A stretch of 55,602 nt of DNA from Candidatus Margulisiibacteriota bacterium (GTDB lineage Bacteria; Margulisbacteria; Riflemargulisbacteria; GWF2-39-127), in assembly GCA_003242895.1 (NCBI GenBank), contig QKMY01000022.1:1-55602 (forward strand), written 5' to 3'. Positions 38,401 through 48,196 of this stretch are shown here, piece after piece (positions within the stretch are counted from its first letter, which is position 1; each line of letters starts with the position of its first letter). The position numbers and the translations under genes were made by a program. Under the pieces are notes generated by a model. That model was not told the origin of the DNA, did not search any database, and saw only the letters and a list, made by a program, of their open reading frames with translations.

Positions 38401-39807
38401 CTAATATATGGATGAAATAATCTTTTCAGCAGCAGAGATAGCCCTCATTACCTGTGAACGCCCAGTGCCTCCAGGTATTTCCCGTGCTTTGATGGATGCT
38501 TCCGGTGAAAGGAGATCATCCAGATCATCCGGCAAGCTGATATCTTTGGGTATAAACAAGTAAAGTTCTTCAACTGTCAGCTCATCTAAATACTTTTCAT
38601 TATCTTCACAATACTTAACAAGATTCCCGACTATACGGTGAGAGTCTCGAAACGGAACACCCTGGCAGCTCAAAAAATCAGCGAAATCCGTGGCTCCGGC
38701 AAATCCTTCTCTCGACTGGCTATAAAGGTGCTCCCGATCAACCTTTATGGTTTCAACCATGGCTGTAAACGCTGGAAGTACCAGAGACAAGGTATCGATT
38801 GTGTCGAATAGCGGTTCTTTGTCCTCTTGAAGATCCCTATTATAGGTAAGAGGAAGCCCTTTCATGATAGTGAGCATAGCCATCAAATCGCCATAGACCC
38901 GTCCAGTCTTACCTCTTGTCAACTCTGCCACGTCAGGATTACGTTTCTGCGGCATAATGCTACTTCCGGTTGTAAAGGCGTCATCAATTGAAATATAACG
39001 AAACTGTGCAGAGAGCCAGAGAATAATTTCCTCCGAAAACCGGCTCAAATGCATCATTAATATTGACGCGGACGATAAAAATTCAATAGCGAAATCCCTA
39101 TCACAAACTGCATCCATACTATTTGCTGAATATGAAGTAAATTCAAGTTCTTTCGCCAAAAACTTCCGGTCCTGGCAAAATGTACTTCCGGCTAGTGCTG
39201 CAGATCCAAGAGGCAAACTATCCATACGAGTCAAACAATCTGTGAACCGCTGCCGATCTCTTTGTAACATCTCAAAGTACGCCATCATATGATGAGAAAA
39301 AAGGACCGGCTGCGCTATTTGTAAATGAGTAAACCCCGGCATAATAATATCAATATTATTCTTGGCAAGGGCAAGAAGGACTTTTTGCAGGTCTAATATT
39401 AAAAGAACGATAAGATGAATTTCTTTTTTGAGATAAAGACGTAAATCCGTGGCAATCTGATCATTTCGGCTTCGCCCGGTATGGATCTTTTTCCCGAGCT
39501 CGCCAATCCTTTCCGTAAGAAGATACTCTACATTCATATGAATATCTTCCAGATCTTCACGAAATTCAACATTTCCGGATTCTATGTCTGCAATAATTTC
39601 ATCAAGTGCTTCAATTACTATCGTTAACTCTTTTTGAGAAATAATACCGATTTTTTCCAAGGCTTTCGCATGTGCTTTCGAGCCAATAATATCGACTCTA
39701 TACAGACGGTAATCAAAACTTATTGATTCTGTCAAATGCTCTACCAGCTCATTTGGAGAAGAGGAAAATCTCCCACCCCATAGTTTTGGGTTTATAAAAC
39801 TGTCCAT
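38401..39807 (-). CDS. argH: Argininosuccinate lyase
   Basis: 468 residues; splits argininosuccinate to arginine and fumarate. The fumarase-superfamily signature GSSIMPQKRNPD is intact, as are HTGRSRNDQ near 111 and the N-terminal LWGGRFSS. The ATG follows the argG stop directly (TAAATG). Last gene of the arginine cluster. Confidence 0.98.
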   Translation of the reverse strand: MDSFINPKLWGGRFSSSPNELVEHLTESISFDYRLYRVDIIGSKAHAKALEKIGIISQKELTIVIEALDEIIADIESGNVEFREDLEDIHMNVEYLLTERIGELGKKIHTGRSRNDQIATDLRLYLKKEIHLIVLLILDLQKVLLALAKNNIDIIMPGFTHLQIAQPVLFSHHMMAYFEMLQRDRQRFTDCLTRMDSLPLGSAALAGSTFCQDRKFLAKELEFTSYSANSMDAVCDRDFAIEFLSSASILMMHLSRFSEEIILWLSAQFRYISIDDAFTTGSSIMPQKRNPDVAELTRGKTGRVYGDLMAMLTIMKGLPLTYNRDLQEDKEPLFDTIDTLSLVLPAFTAMVETIKVDREHLYSQSREGFAGATDFADFLSCQGVPFRDSHRIVGNLVKYCEDNEKYLDELTVEELYLFIPKDISLPDDLDDLLSPEASIKAREIPGGTGRSQVMRAISAAEKIISSIY

Positions 39808-41019
39808 TTATTTTTTCTTTCTTAAGAGAGCGTCAACTTTCAGTGGCAATCCAAATAATTTTATGAACCCAATTGCATCCTTCTGATTATATATCTCGTC
39901 TTGTGAGAATGTAGCGAGTTCTTCATGATAAAGAGAATACGGAGATTTGACTCCGGCAAGAATTACATTTCCCTTATAAAGCTTAAACCTGACCACACCG
40001 GTTACATACTCTTGAGTCTTTGTCACAAAAGCATCCAGGGATTCCCTGATTTGAGTAAACCATTGCCCATTATAAACTAGGTCAGCATATTTTAGAGCAA
40101 TTTGCTGTTTGTAATGATAGGTCTCTTTATCAAGAACAAGAGATTCTATCGCCTGGTGAGCCGCATACAGAATGGTTCCGCCAGGCGTCTCATAGACACC
40201 TCGGGATTTCATTCCGACAAGCCTGTTTTCTACAAGGTCGATCTGCCCAACACCATGTTTTCCACCAATGCCGTTCAACGTCGCAACGATATTAAACGGA
40301 CTTAACTTGTTGCCATTAACAGCGACAGGATTCCCTTTTTCAAACTCTATCTCAACATATTCCGCCTGGTCCGGAGTTTTTTCCAACGGTGAGGAAATTG
40401 CCCATAACCTATCGAGTGGCGAATTCCAAGGGTCTTCAAGTTCTCCGCCTTCGTGGCTGACATGCCAGATATTTCGATCTTCGCTATAAATTTTCTCTTT
40501 GGTTACGGTAAGCGGGATATTTCTTGCTTCTGCATAAGCAATGGCATCTTCTCTTGATCTGAGTGTCCATCGATCATCTTTCCAGGGAGCGATAATCTTT
40601 ATATGTGGATTAAGGGCCATATAGGTTAACTCAAAGCGGACCTGATCATTACCTTTTCCGGTTGCACCGTGAGATACTGCATCAGCGCCCTCTTTTTCAG
40701 CAATTTCAATCTGTTTCTTAGCGATTAACGGTCGCGCAAAAGAAGTCCCGAGTAAATATTTATCCTCATAAATTGCACCAGCGCGAAGGGTCGGGAATAT
40801 ATAATCCCGAACAAATTCTTCTTTTAGGTCTTCAATATATATTTTACTAGCTCCGGTCTTAATTGCTTTTTCGTTAAGTGGATCGAGTTCTTCTCCTTGA
40901 CCCACATCAGCAGCAAACGCGATAACTTCACAACCATAATTTTCTTTAAGCCAAGGGATAATGACTGAAGTATCAAGACCTCCGGAATACGCTAATACAA
41001 CTTTTTTCACGCTACTCAT
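39808..41019 (-). CDS. argG: Argininosuccinate synthase
   Basis: 403 residues; joins citrulline and aspartate using ATP. The PP-loop [10 protein letters not shown] lies at 10-19, followed by [15 protein letters not shown], both diagnostic. It sits between argF and argH in a leftward cluster and starts six bases after argF ends. Confidence 0.98.
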   Translation of the reverse strand: MSSVKKVVLAYSGGLDTSVIIPWLKENYGCEVIAFAADVGQGEELDPLNEKAIKTGASKIYIEDLKEEFVRDYIFPTLRAGAIYEDKYLLGTSFARPLIAKKQIEIAEKEGADAVSHGATGKGNDQVRFELTYMALNPHIKIIAPWKDDRWTLRSREDAIAYAEARNIPLTVTKEKIYSEDRNIWHVSHEGGELEDPWNSPLDRLWAISSPLEKTPDQAEYVEIEFEKGNPVAVNGNKLSPFNIVATLNGIGGKHGVGQIDLVENRLVGMKSRGVYETPGGTILYAAHQAIESLVLDKETYHYKQQIALKYADLVYNGQWFTQIRESLDAFVTKTQEYVTGVVRFKLYKGNVILAGVKSPYSLYHEELATFSQDEIYNQKDAIGFIKLFGLPLKVDALLRKKK

Positions 41020-41025
41020 GGTTCT

Positions 41026-41949
41026 TTACTCCTTATCTTTCTTCATAAGTTTAACCAATACAGCTTTTTGAGCATGTAACCGGTTCTCCGCCTGATCAAA
41101 AACCACGGACTGCTGCCCATCAATAACTTCGTCAGTAATCTCTTCACCACGATGCGCAGGCAAGCAATGCATTACAATGGCATCTTTTTTTGCAAAACTC
41201 AGCAACCTGGAATTAATTTGATAGGGCAAAAAAGCTTTCTTACGATCTTCTTTTTCATCTTCATGCCCCATGCTTGTCCATACATCGGTATAAATAACAT
41301 CAGCACTTTTTACCGCTTCTTCGGGACTATCAATTATCAGGATATTATTCTTCGTATTTTTTTTCACAAACTCCAAAACTTCCTTCTCCGGAAAATACTT
41401 CTCCGGGCACGCCACTCTTAAGGTTATTCCAAATCGAACAGCTACCCCGATCAAAGATTGAAGGACATTATTTCCATCACCGACATAGGAGAGTACGATA
41501 TCATTTCTCTTCCCTTTCTTTTCGAAAATGGTCATAATATCAGCCAGTGCCTGGCAAGGATGGTTGAAATCTGTAAGTCCGTTTATTACTGGAAAAGTTG
41601 CATGTGAAGCAAACTCTTCCACCATTTCGTGAGAAAAAGTACGCATAACCGCCCCGTCTACATATCTTGAAAGCGTTCTTGCGACGTCTGCTATGGACTC
41701 TCTGCCGCCAAGCTGAATTGAGGAGGGTTCCAAGTTAATAGAATATCCACCTAATTGATGTATAGCAACATCAAAAGAAACACGAGTTCTATTTGAAGGT
41801 TTTTCAAAAAACATAGCAAGCGCTTTGCCTGCAAGCAAGGAAGGATATTGGCCTTTTTTTGATAGTTCTTTAAGCTCATTGGCTAAATCGAGGATGTCGG
41901 AGAGCTCTTCTGTTGTAAAATCAAGAATACTGAGAAAGTTCTTTCTCAT
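41026..41949 (-). CDS. argF: Ornithine carbamoyltransferase
   Basis: 307 residues; makes citrulline from ornithine and carbamoyl phosphate. The phosphate-binding FEKPSNRTRVSFD (about 50-62), HPCQALAD and the ornithine site HCLPAHRGEEI are present. AAAGGA lies 8 bases before ATG 41949, preferred over TTG 41952. Anabolic role follows from context. Confidence 0.97.
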   Translation of the reverse strand: MRKNFLSILDFTTEELSDILDLANELKELSKKGQYPSLLAGKALAMFFEKPSNRTRVSFDVAIHQLGGYSINLEPSSIQLGGRESIADVARTLSRYVDGAVMRTFSHEMVEEFASHATFPVINGLTDFNHPCQALADIMTIFEKKGKRNDIVLSYVGDGNNVLQSLIGVAVRFGITLRVACPEKYFPEKEVLEFVKKNTKNNILIIDSPEEAVKSADVIYTDVWTSMGHEDEKEDRKKAFLPYQINSRLLSFAKKDAIVMHCLPAHRGEEITDEVIDGQQSVVFDQAENRLHAQKAVLVKLMKKDKE

Positions 41950-41964
41950 CAAAAATGTCCTTTC

Positions 41965-42816
41965 TTAGGATTTAATCATCGTACCAATACCAAAATCTGT
42001 AAATACTTCCAAGAGTAAACTATGGGGAATCTGTCCATTAATAATATGAATTTTTTCGATTCCGGCATTTATTGATGCTATAGCACATTTTATTTTAGGG
42101 ATCATTCCGCCAGTTATAATGTTCTGGTCAATCAGGTCCTGTGCTTTCTCAGTTGTTAGTTTTGACAACACTTTGCCATCCTTCATAACACCGTCAACAT
42201 CAGTCAGCAAAAAGAGCTTGGATGCATTAAGCTTAGAAGCAATCGCACAAGCAACCGTATCAGCATTTATGTTATAGCTCTGACCATTTTCGTCTTCACC
42301 AATCGACGAAATTATCGGGGTAAATCCAGACTGGATCAGCGTAGTAAGAATTTCCGGATTGATCTTTGTCACATCTCCAACGAATCCGAGATCAATGTTT
42401 TTATCATTAATCTTCTTTTCTGCCATTATCAGCTTTCCATCTCTTCCGCTAAGACCAACAGCTTTTCCGCCATAACGATGGAACAAGGATACCAATTCCT
42501 TATTGATTTTCCCGACAAATACCATTTCAGCCAGCTCTACTGTCTCCTGGTCAGTAACTCGAAGCCCTTCGATGAAAACAGTTTCTTTATTGATTTTCTT
42601 CAACCAATGAGTTAACTCCGGACCGCCGCCGTGAACGACAACAGCATTAATACCAACGTATTTCAATAAAACAATATCTTGAATCACTTTTCTTTTCAGC
42701 GATTCATCTATCATCGCATTGCCACCATATTTGATAACAAAGGTTTTGCCCGAATATTTTTCAATATACGGCAAGGCCTCGATAACTACATTTGCTCTTT
42801 CAATTAATCTTTCCAT
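41965..42816 (-). CDS. argB: Acetylglutamate kinase
   Basis: 283 residues of the amino-acid-kinase fold; phosphorylates N-acetylglutamate. FVIKYGGNAM (26-35) and VHGGGPE give the phosphate-binding Lys and glycine loops. An N-terminal helix (MERLIERANVVIEALPYI) suggests the hexameric, arginine-inhibited form. About 190 bases to argJ hold no gene I can support. Confidence 0.97.
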   Translation of the reverse strand: MERLIERANVVIEALPYIEKYSGKTFVIKYGGNAMIDESLKRKVIQDIVLLKYVGINAVVVHGGGPELTHWLKKINKETVFIEGLRVTDQETVELAEMVFVGKINKELVSLFHRYGGKAVGLSGRDGKLIMAEKKINDKNIDLGFVGDVTKINPEILTTLIQSGFTPIISSIGEDENGQSYNINADTVACAIASKLNASKLFLLTDVDGVMKDGKVLSKLTTEKAQDLIDQNIITGGMIPKIKCAIASINAGIEKIHIINGQIPHSLLLEVFTDFGIGTMIKS

Positions 42817-43008
42817 ATTCAGTTCAACACCTCTTTGATAAAGAGTTCAGCACGTTTTATTCAAAACATAAAACGATTCCAACTGCTTTGAAACAAATAA
42901 ATAATCTCGCACCAGCACCCATAAGAAAATTCGTCATTCCGGGCTCGCTTGTATGTGAAATAGCTACTTTAATATCTGGGAAGAGTAAACTGCAATGGCA
43001 AACGGCCA

Positions 43009-44187
43009 TCAATTGTAGGCGGTATTAATCTTAATATAATCCTCTGTCAAATCACAGCCCCAACCCGTAGCACTCTCTTCGCCTAACCCAAGAGATATAT
43101 TAATCGTTATTTCTTTTTGTTGCAAATATTTTTTTAATTCCTCTCGGGAAAAATTGTTGATTACCCCTTTTTCGACAATAGCAAATGTACCCATCGAGAG
43201 TGAGATAGTCTCAGAGGAGATTCCTTCAATGCAGGTTTTTCCTACTGCCATCATAAACCTTCCCCAGTTAGGGTCAGCCCCATAGATTGCAGTTTTTATA
43301 AGCGGCGAATTAATAATCGATTTTATTATTACTCGGGCATCTCGTTTGGTTGCAGCACCAGAAACAGTAATCTCCATTACTTTCGTAACACCTTCACCAT
43401 CTCTGACAATTTCTTTGGCAAGATAGGTACAGAGCTCCCGCAGTGTATGCGAAAAGTTCAATTTTGATTGTTCGCTTAAGGCCTCATAATCGACTTCACT
43501 AGCACCATTCGCTATCGCCAATACCATATCATTCGTGCTTGTATCTCCATCAACAGAAATCATGTTAAAAGTATCATCAACTATACCGGTAAGTATATTT
43601 TGTAATGCAGCTGCGGTTATTCTGATATCCATACAAATGAACCCGAGCATTGTCGCCATATTCGGCTCTATCATGCCTGACCCTTTTGAAATTCCGGTAA
43701 AAGAGACTTGTTTTTCGTCAACCGCTATCGTCTTTGACATGATTTTCGTTCTTAGATCCGTTGTCAAAATCGCTTCAGCAAAATCATGAGGATCTTCACA
43801 TAAGTGAGATTTCAAATTGGACAGTGCCTTTTTGATAGTATCCTTCGGAAGAGGAACGCCAATGACACCAGTTGAGGTATACGCTACATAGTCTCCAGGG
43901 ACAGCAAGAACACCAGACAATGCATCCGCAACTTCAAGGCAATCATTGTAGCCCTTCTCTCCGGTAAATGCATTTGCGTTACCGGAATTAACCAGAATTG
44001 CCTGAGCTTTTCCGTTCGCAATTATTTTCCGGCAATATTTCACCGGAGCAGCATAGATCTTATTTCTTGTTGTAACTCCGGCAATTACTGCAGGATACTG
44101 AGAAAAAATCAGGCCTAAATCTTTCTTGTTTTTTTTAATGCCGGCACTAATGCCTGAGAATAAAAACCCTTTTGCCACCGAGATCAA
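43009..44187 (-). CDS. argJ: Glutamate N-acetyltransferase / amino-acid acetyltransferase
   Basis: 392 residues. ArgJ recycles the acetyl group from acetylornithine to glutamate. The self-cleavage site with nucleophile Thr is seen in GMIEPNMATML (about 182-192). The start is TTG 44187 or GTG 44178; binding-site spacing is not decisive. It follows the first receiver-type gene by 15 bases. argC and argD are absent here. Confidence 0.96.
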   Translation of the reverse strand: MISVAKGFLFSGISAGIKKNKKDLGLIFSQYPAVIAGVTTRNKIYAAPVKYCRKIIANGKAQAILVNSGNANAFTGEKGYNDCLEVADALSGVLAVPGDYVAYTSTGVIGVPLPKDTIKKALSNLKSHLCEDPHDFAEAILTTDLRTKIMSKTIAVDEKQVSFTGISKGSGMIEPNMATMLGFICMDIRITAAALQNILTGIVDDTFNMISVDGDTSTNDMVLAIANGASEVDYEALSEQSKLNFSHTLRELCTYLAKEIVRDGEGVTKVMEITVSGAATKRDARVIIKSIINSPLIKTAIYGADPNWGRFMMAVGKTCIEGISSETISLSMGTFAIVEKGVINNFSREELKKYLQQKEITINISLGLGEESATGWGCDLTEDYIKINTAYN

Positions 44188-44202
44188 ATCCCCTTAATTG
44201 TC

Positions 44203-44910
44203 TTATTTTAATTTTACCATTTGAATTCCATCTATATATTCTTCTAATTCAATAGTATCTTTCACAAAAATATTATTAAGAATTTCTTTCATTCGTTGCA
44301 GTTGCTCTTCAATATCACTGACAAAATAAAACTGTTCTCCTTCATTTCGGAAAAATTTCAAGACAATTTGAGCATCTGAAAGAGCTGCCGCCAAAGGATT
44401 TCGCAGTTCATGATGAATTCCAACCATCAACTGACCAACAAGTGAAATCTTTTCTTGTTCTAAAATTGTCTGATGAGCATTATAAAGTTCAGTATTAACT
44501 TTTTGCAATGATTGATTTTGAATAGTCAGCTTATCAAACAAATATTTCACACGGACCATCGCATTAACTCGGGCAACAAGTTCTTGCTCCCGAAAAGGTT
44601 TTGATACATAGTCATCAGCCCCTTCGTTCAAGCCAGTGACAATATCATCGCCTTCGGCTTTAACAGTTATCAGAATAACAGGGATCTTATTGTATTTTTC
44701 ATCATTTTTTAACACTCTCAACACTTCATATCCATCCATCTTCGGCATGATAATGTCAAGCAGGATAACATCAGGATTTACTTCTTCAACCTTTTGAAGG
44801 GCAACCTCACCATTATCAGCTTCATAAACGGTGAAACCATGATGCTTAAGGATCTGAGAACATTTCATTCTCATTGTTGAAGAGTCATCTACCACCAATA
44901 TTGTTGACAT
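44203..44910 (-). CDS. Receiver domain plus histidine-kinase dimerisation domain, no ATPase
   Basis: 235 residues: a CheY-like receiver (Asp about 8/9, phospho-Asp about 52 in LLDIIMPKMDG, Lys in SKPF about 103), a coiled coil (about 115-155), and a HisKA-type H-box GIHHELRNPLAAAL near 164. No N, G1 or G2 ATP-binding boxes follow, and the protein ends about 60 residues later. It may be phosphorylated by another kinase and pass phosphate on. GAGG eight bases upstream selects ATG 44910 over the start at 44976. Confidence 0.88.
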   Translation of the reverse strand: MSTILVVDDSSTMRMKCSQILKHHGFTVYEADNGEVALQKVEEVNPDVILLDIIMPKMDGYEVLRVLKNDEKYNKIPVILITVKAEGDDIVTGLNEGADDYVSKPFREQELVARVNAMVRVKYLFDKLTIQNQSLQKVNTELYNAHQTILEQEKISLVGQLMVGIHHELRNPLAAALSDAQIVLKFFRNEGEQFYFVSDIEEQLQRMKEILNNIFVKDTIELEEYIDGIQMVKLK

Positions 44911-44986
44911 TCCCGATACCTCAACACCATAATTATTTTTTGTCTTTAAAGCTTTTTTCCATCCATCTTTCATCAAAAGAGTCGCA

Positions 44987-45721
44987 CTAGAAGATATCGA
45001 AATTTTCCGGTTTGCTATTTTTCTTAATCTGTATCATCTTTGTTCCGTCAACATAATCAATGACTTCTACCAAGTCCATCTCTTTGATCTGGTCGAGAAT
45101 ATCCCGGATCTTCTTGGCTTGATCTTCAATATCCCCTAAAAATCCCCGACCTTCCTCGGGCAATTCAAAATGGCGAAGAAGTATTTGGGAGTTAGCAAGA
45201 ACAGCAGTTAATGGATTCCTGATTTCATGATGGATACCAACCATCAATTGACCGATTAAAGCAACTTTTTCTTGTTGCCGTAACTTATCTTTCGTATTTT
45301 TTAATTCTAAATTGGTTAATTCCAATTCTTTATTTTTTTCTTTCACTTTATCATAAAGTGTTTTAATGCGAAGCATGGCAGCAATTCTAGCTTTTAGCTC
45401 AGGCTCTTTAAATGGCTTCACTATGTAATCGTCGGAACCATAGGTAAGACCTTTGACAATATCATCTTTGCTAGCCATTGTGGTAACAATAATTACGGGG
45501 ATTTCTGGATGGCGTTCTTTTATTTGCCTACATGCAGAAAAACCATCGAGCTTTGGCATGACTACATCGAGTAGAACAACATCGGGACAAACCTCTTCTA
45601 CAAGCTGGATTGCAGTTTCTCCGTTATCTGCTTCAAAAAGCTCAAAATTTTCTTCTTCTAGTATCTTTCGACACTTCATTCTAATAAACGGTGAATCATC
45701 AACAATTAAAATTTTTGACAT
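44987..45721 (-). CDS. Second receiver plus histidine-box protein, paralogue of its neighbour
   Basis: 244 residues with the same plan as the adjacent gene: receiver with phospho-Asp about 52 (LLDVVMPKLDG) and Lys in VKPF, coiled coil (about 122-155), H-box GIHHEIRNPLTAVL near 163, and no catalytic ATPase domain. The sequences are clearly related along the whole length, so this is a tandem duplication. TAGGAGAG precedes ATG. Both may form a heterodimeric phosphorelay pair. A diguanylate-cyclase or DNA-binding output domain is not present. Confidence 0.88.
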   Translation of the reverse strand: MSKILIVDDSPFIRMKCRKILEEENFELFEADNGETAIQLVEEVCPDVVLLDVVMPKLDGFSACRQIKERHPEIPVIIVTTMASKDDIVKGLTYGSDDYIVKPFKEPELKARIAAMLRIKTLYDKVKEKNKELELTNLELKNTKDKLRQQEKVALIGQLMVGIHHEIRNPLTAVLANSQILLRHFELPEEGRGFLGDIEDQAKKIRDILDQIKEMDLVEVIDYVDGTKMIQIKKNSKPENFDIF

Positions 45722-46008
45722 ATAACTCTCCTAAGGACAAATTGCAATTTTTGATTAATACATAGACTCAGGAACCCAGAATTGCTATTGTCATTCCCTA
45801 TGCAGTTCCTTTTATTATAGTATCAATTACTGACATTAGCACATTTACTTATTTATTGTACCAGCATACCCCAGCAAAACACAATTATTTGTTCCACTGC
45901 CCTTTTCAAGAAGGCTATCTGATAAACTATCGGCTTATCAAGCAAAACATATATGGTGCTACCCTCATATATGGAAAGAACTAAGAGTTTTTAAAAGGCT
46001 GTTACCCA

Positions 46009-47070
46009 TTAATAAATCTCTATATTTACTTTATTATCATATATCGTTTTAAGATATCTTTCAATCTTCGGAAGCACATGAATTTCTGACTGGTAATGCC
46101 CCATGTCCAATAGCGAAATCCCCAAAGACTCCGCCAATATTTCATCATGATAGTTAATATCCGCAGTTACATAAATATTAAGTCCTAATTTGGATACTTT
46201 TGTGATTAAGTCTGCTCCACTCCCACCGCACAAGGCGACAGCATCAACCATATCATTTTTTTTATATCCTTTTACAGTAGCATTAATCCTGGATGCAAGA
46301 TCAGTCATAGCAACTGGGACAGAAATTTTACCCCATCTTCCTAATCCGTACCTGGTTCCTTTCTGATGGAGAGGGATAACGTCATAGGCAACCTCTTCAT
46401 AAGGATGAACTTTGATCATTGCCGAGACTACTTTATCAATATCCGGCTCCTTTACAATACTCTCGAATCTGACTTCAGGGACGAGCTCACGCTTTCCTCT
46501 CTCACCAATAAATGGATTAGAATTTTCTTCCGGTTTAAACGTCCCTTCTCCCTTTAACATGAAACTACATTCGGAGTAGTTTCCGATGTAGCCAGCCCCG
46601 GCCTGAAACACTGCCTTTGTTACTATCTCCAAATATTTTTCAGGGACATAAACGACGAGCTTAAACAACGCGTCGTAGGCTGTTTGTGAGAGTACTTTCA
46701 GTGATCCCGGTTCCATGCCGATATACTCGGCCAAAGCGTCATTAACTCCCCCGGGAATGATATCCAAATTTGTGTGCATTACAAAAACTGAAATTTCTTT
46801 TCGTATAAGGTCCCTTATCAGCCTCTGACCCGGATTATCCTCGGTAATCGCAGTGACTGGTTTAAAAATAAGCGGGTGATGAGAGATGATCAAATCTACA
46901 TTCCGGTCGATCGCGTGCCGGACGGCTTTCTCATCAACGGTAAGTGTGATAAGGATATTAGAAATATCCTGTGACTTATCGCCTATGTTTAACCCAACAT
47001 TATCCCAATCCCGAGCCAATATAGGAGGCGCAAATTTATTTAGATTTTTGATTATGCTTTCCAGTTTCAA
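46009..47070 (-). CDS. Nif3/YqfO-family dinuclear metal-centre protein
   Basis: 353 residues. The Nif3 halves (about 1-120 and 240-353) have LARDWDNVGL, ISHHPLIF and, at the end, DMGHYQSEI, the metal ligands. An inserted PII-like domain (about 125-235) with LVVYVPEKYLE is typical of YqfO. The gene starts at TTG 47070, with GGAGG six bases upstream, and overlaps dgt by 35 bases. Function in the family is uncertain (proposed GTP cyclohydrolase 1 type 2). Confidence 0.88.
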   Translation of the reverse strand: MKLESIIKNLNKFAPPILARDWDNVGLNIGDKSQDISNILITLTVDEKAVRHAIDRNVDLIISHHPLIFKPVTAITEDNPGQRLIRDLIRKEISVFVMHTNLDIIPGGVNDALAEYIGMEPGSLKVLSQTAYDALFKLVVYVPEKYLEIVTKAVFQAGAGYIGNYSECSFMLKGEGTFKPEENSNPFIGERGKRELVPEVRFESIVKEPDIDKVVSAMIKVHPYEEVAYDVIPLHQKGTRYGLGRWGKISVPVAMTDLASRINATVKGYKKNDMVDAVALCGGSGADLITKVSKLGLNIYVTADINYHDEILAESLGISLLDMGHYQSEIHVLPKIERYLKTIYDNKVNIEIY

Positions 47071-48196
47071 AAAGCACCTCCGTTGATCTAAGCGTCTCTT
47101 CTGCAAAATTGTCAGTCATCAAAGCGATATAATCTCCAATCTGTCGAATAAAGCTTGTATGCTCATCAAATTTGCTAGCATCTTGCGGGAAAAGTTTCGG
47201 ATATTCAGAAAAAGCTTGAAACAGTTCCCGTATTATTCGAGCTCCCTTTTGATTCATGATTTCTACATCCGGATGCTTATAGAAATTCTTATATAAATAT
47301 TTCCTTAATATTTCATTCTTTTCTTTCATCTGAGAAGAAAAAGCAACTAAGGACGTTTTGATATCAGCCGCCGAGGAGATATTCTTTGACTCAATGAGCG
47401 CGCGAGCTGTCGTGTACACATCAACAACCTGCATCCCGATAAGAGTAGAAATATTCAGCCGATGCAGCTCCTTCGCCGTAATATTCGTATACTTGTCGCG
47501 ATTAATCCGCGACGCTTCTTTCCAAAGCTCTATATCTCGCTCCAGCTCAGCCATAGAGATGATCCCGGAAGTAATGCCATCATCCAGATCATGGTTATTA
47601 TAAGCGATTTCATCAGCGATATTAACAACCTGGGATTCCAGACTCATAATCAATGTCCGGTGACTTTCGGTATATTCGGTCTTATCATAAGGGGTCTTGT
47701 GCTTTATCAATCCATCGAGTATTTCAAAGCTGATATTAAGCCCCGGGAAATTAGGATACCGATGTTCGAGGACTTCAAGTATCCGTCGGCTCTGCCGATT
47801 ATGCTCGAACCCGCCATCGGATTTTAGCAGTTCATCAAGAACTTCCTCACCAACATGCCCGAAAGGTGTATGCCCCAGATCATGGGCTAGTGCTATCGAT
47901 TCCACCACATCTTCATTCAGTCGAAGCATTCTACCAATTTGCCTGCTAATTTGGGCAACCTCCAGAGAATGCGTTAACCTGGTTCGATAGTGATCGCCGG
48001 TCGATACAATAAATACTTGAGTTTTCTGCTTTAGTCGCCGAAAGGCTTTTGAATGGATAATCCGATCCCTGTCCCGTTGAAAACACGTGCGATACTCGTC
48101 AGGCTGCTCATCAAATTTTCTTCCGACCGACAGGCTGCTCTTCAGCGCATAAGGTGCTAGTATTTCTCTCTCCAGGTTTTCAAAATACGTTCTCAT
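47036..48196 (-). CDS. dgt: dGTPase-like HD-domain phosphohydrolase
   Basis: 386 residues. HD-domain motifs: RLTHSLEVAQI (His), AHDLGHTPFGHVGE (HD pair), EIAYNNHDLDDGI (last Asp). FQRDRDRIIHSKAFRRLKQKTQVF is the dNTPase signature. It hydrolyses dNTPs to nucleoside plus triphosphate; substrate may not be dGTP. Overlaps thiL as ATGA and nif3 at its end. Confidence 0.92.
   Translation of the reverse strand: MRTYFENLEREILAPYALKSSLSVGRKFDEQPDEYRTCFQRDRDRIIHSKAFRRLKQKTQVFIVSTGDHYRTRLTHSLEVAQISRQIGRMLRLNEDVVESIALAHDLGHTPFGHVGEEVLDELLKSDGGFEHNRQSRRILEVLEHRYPNFPGLNISFEILDGLIKHKTPYDKTEYTESHRTLIMSLESQVVNIADEIAYNNHDLDDGITSGIISMAELERDIELWKEASRINRDKYTNITAKELHRLNISTLIGMQVVDVYTTARALIESKNISSAADIKTSLVAFSSQMKEKNEILRKYLYKNFYKHPDVEIMNQKGARIIRELFQAFSEYPKLFPQDASKFDEHTSFIRQIGDYIALMTDNFAEETLRSTEVLFETGKHNQKSK

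Noticed and set aside
45905-45945. GCCGATAG on the minus strand as a possible sigma-28 -10 box
   Set aside because: No TAAA-type -35 element stands at the right distance, and the next gene leftward is the Nif3 gene, not a motility gene.
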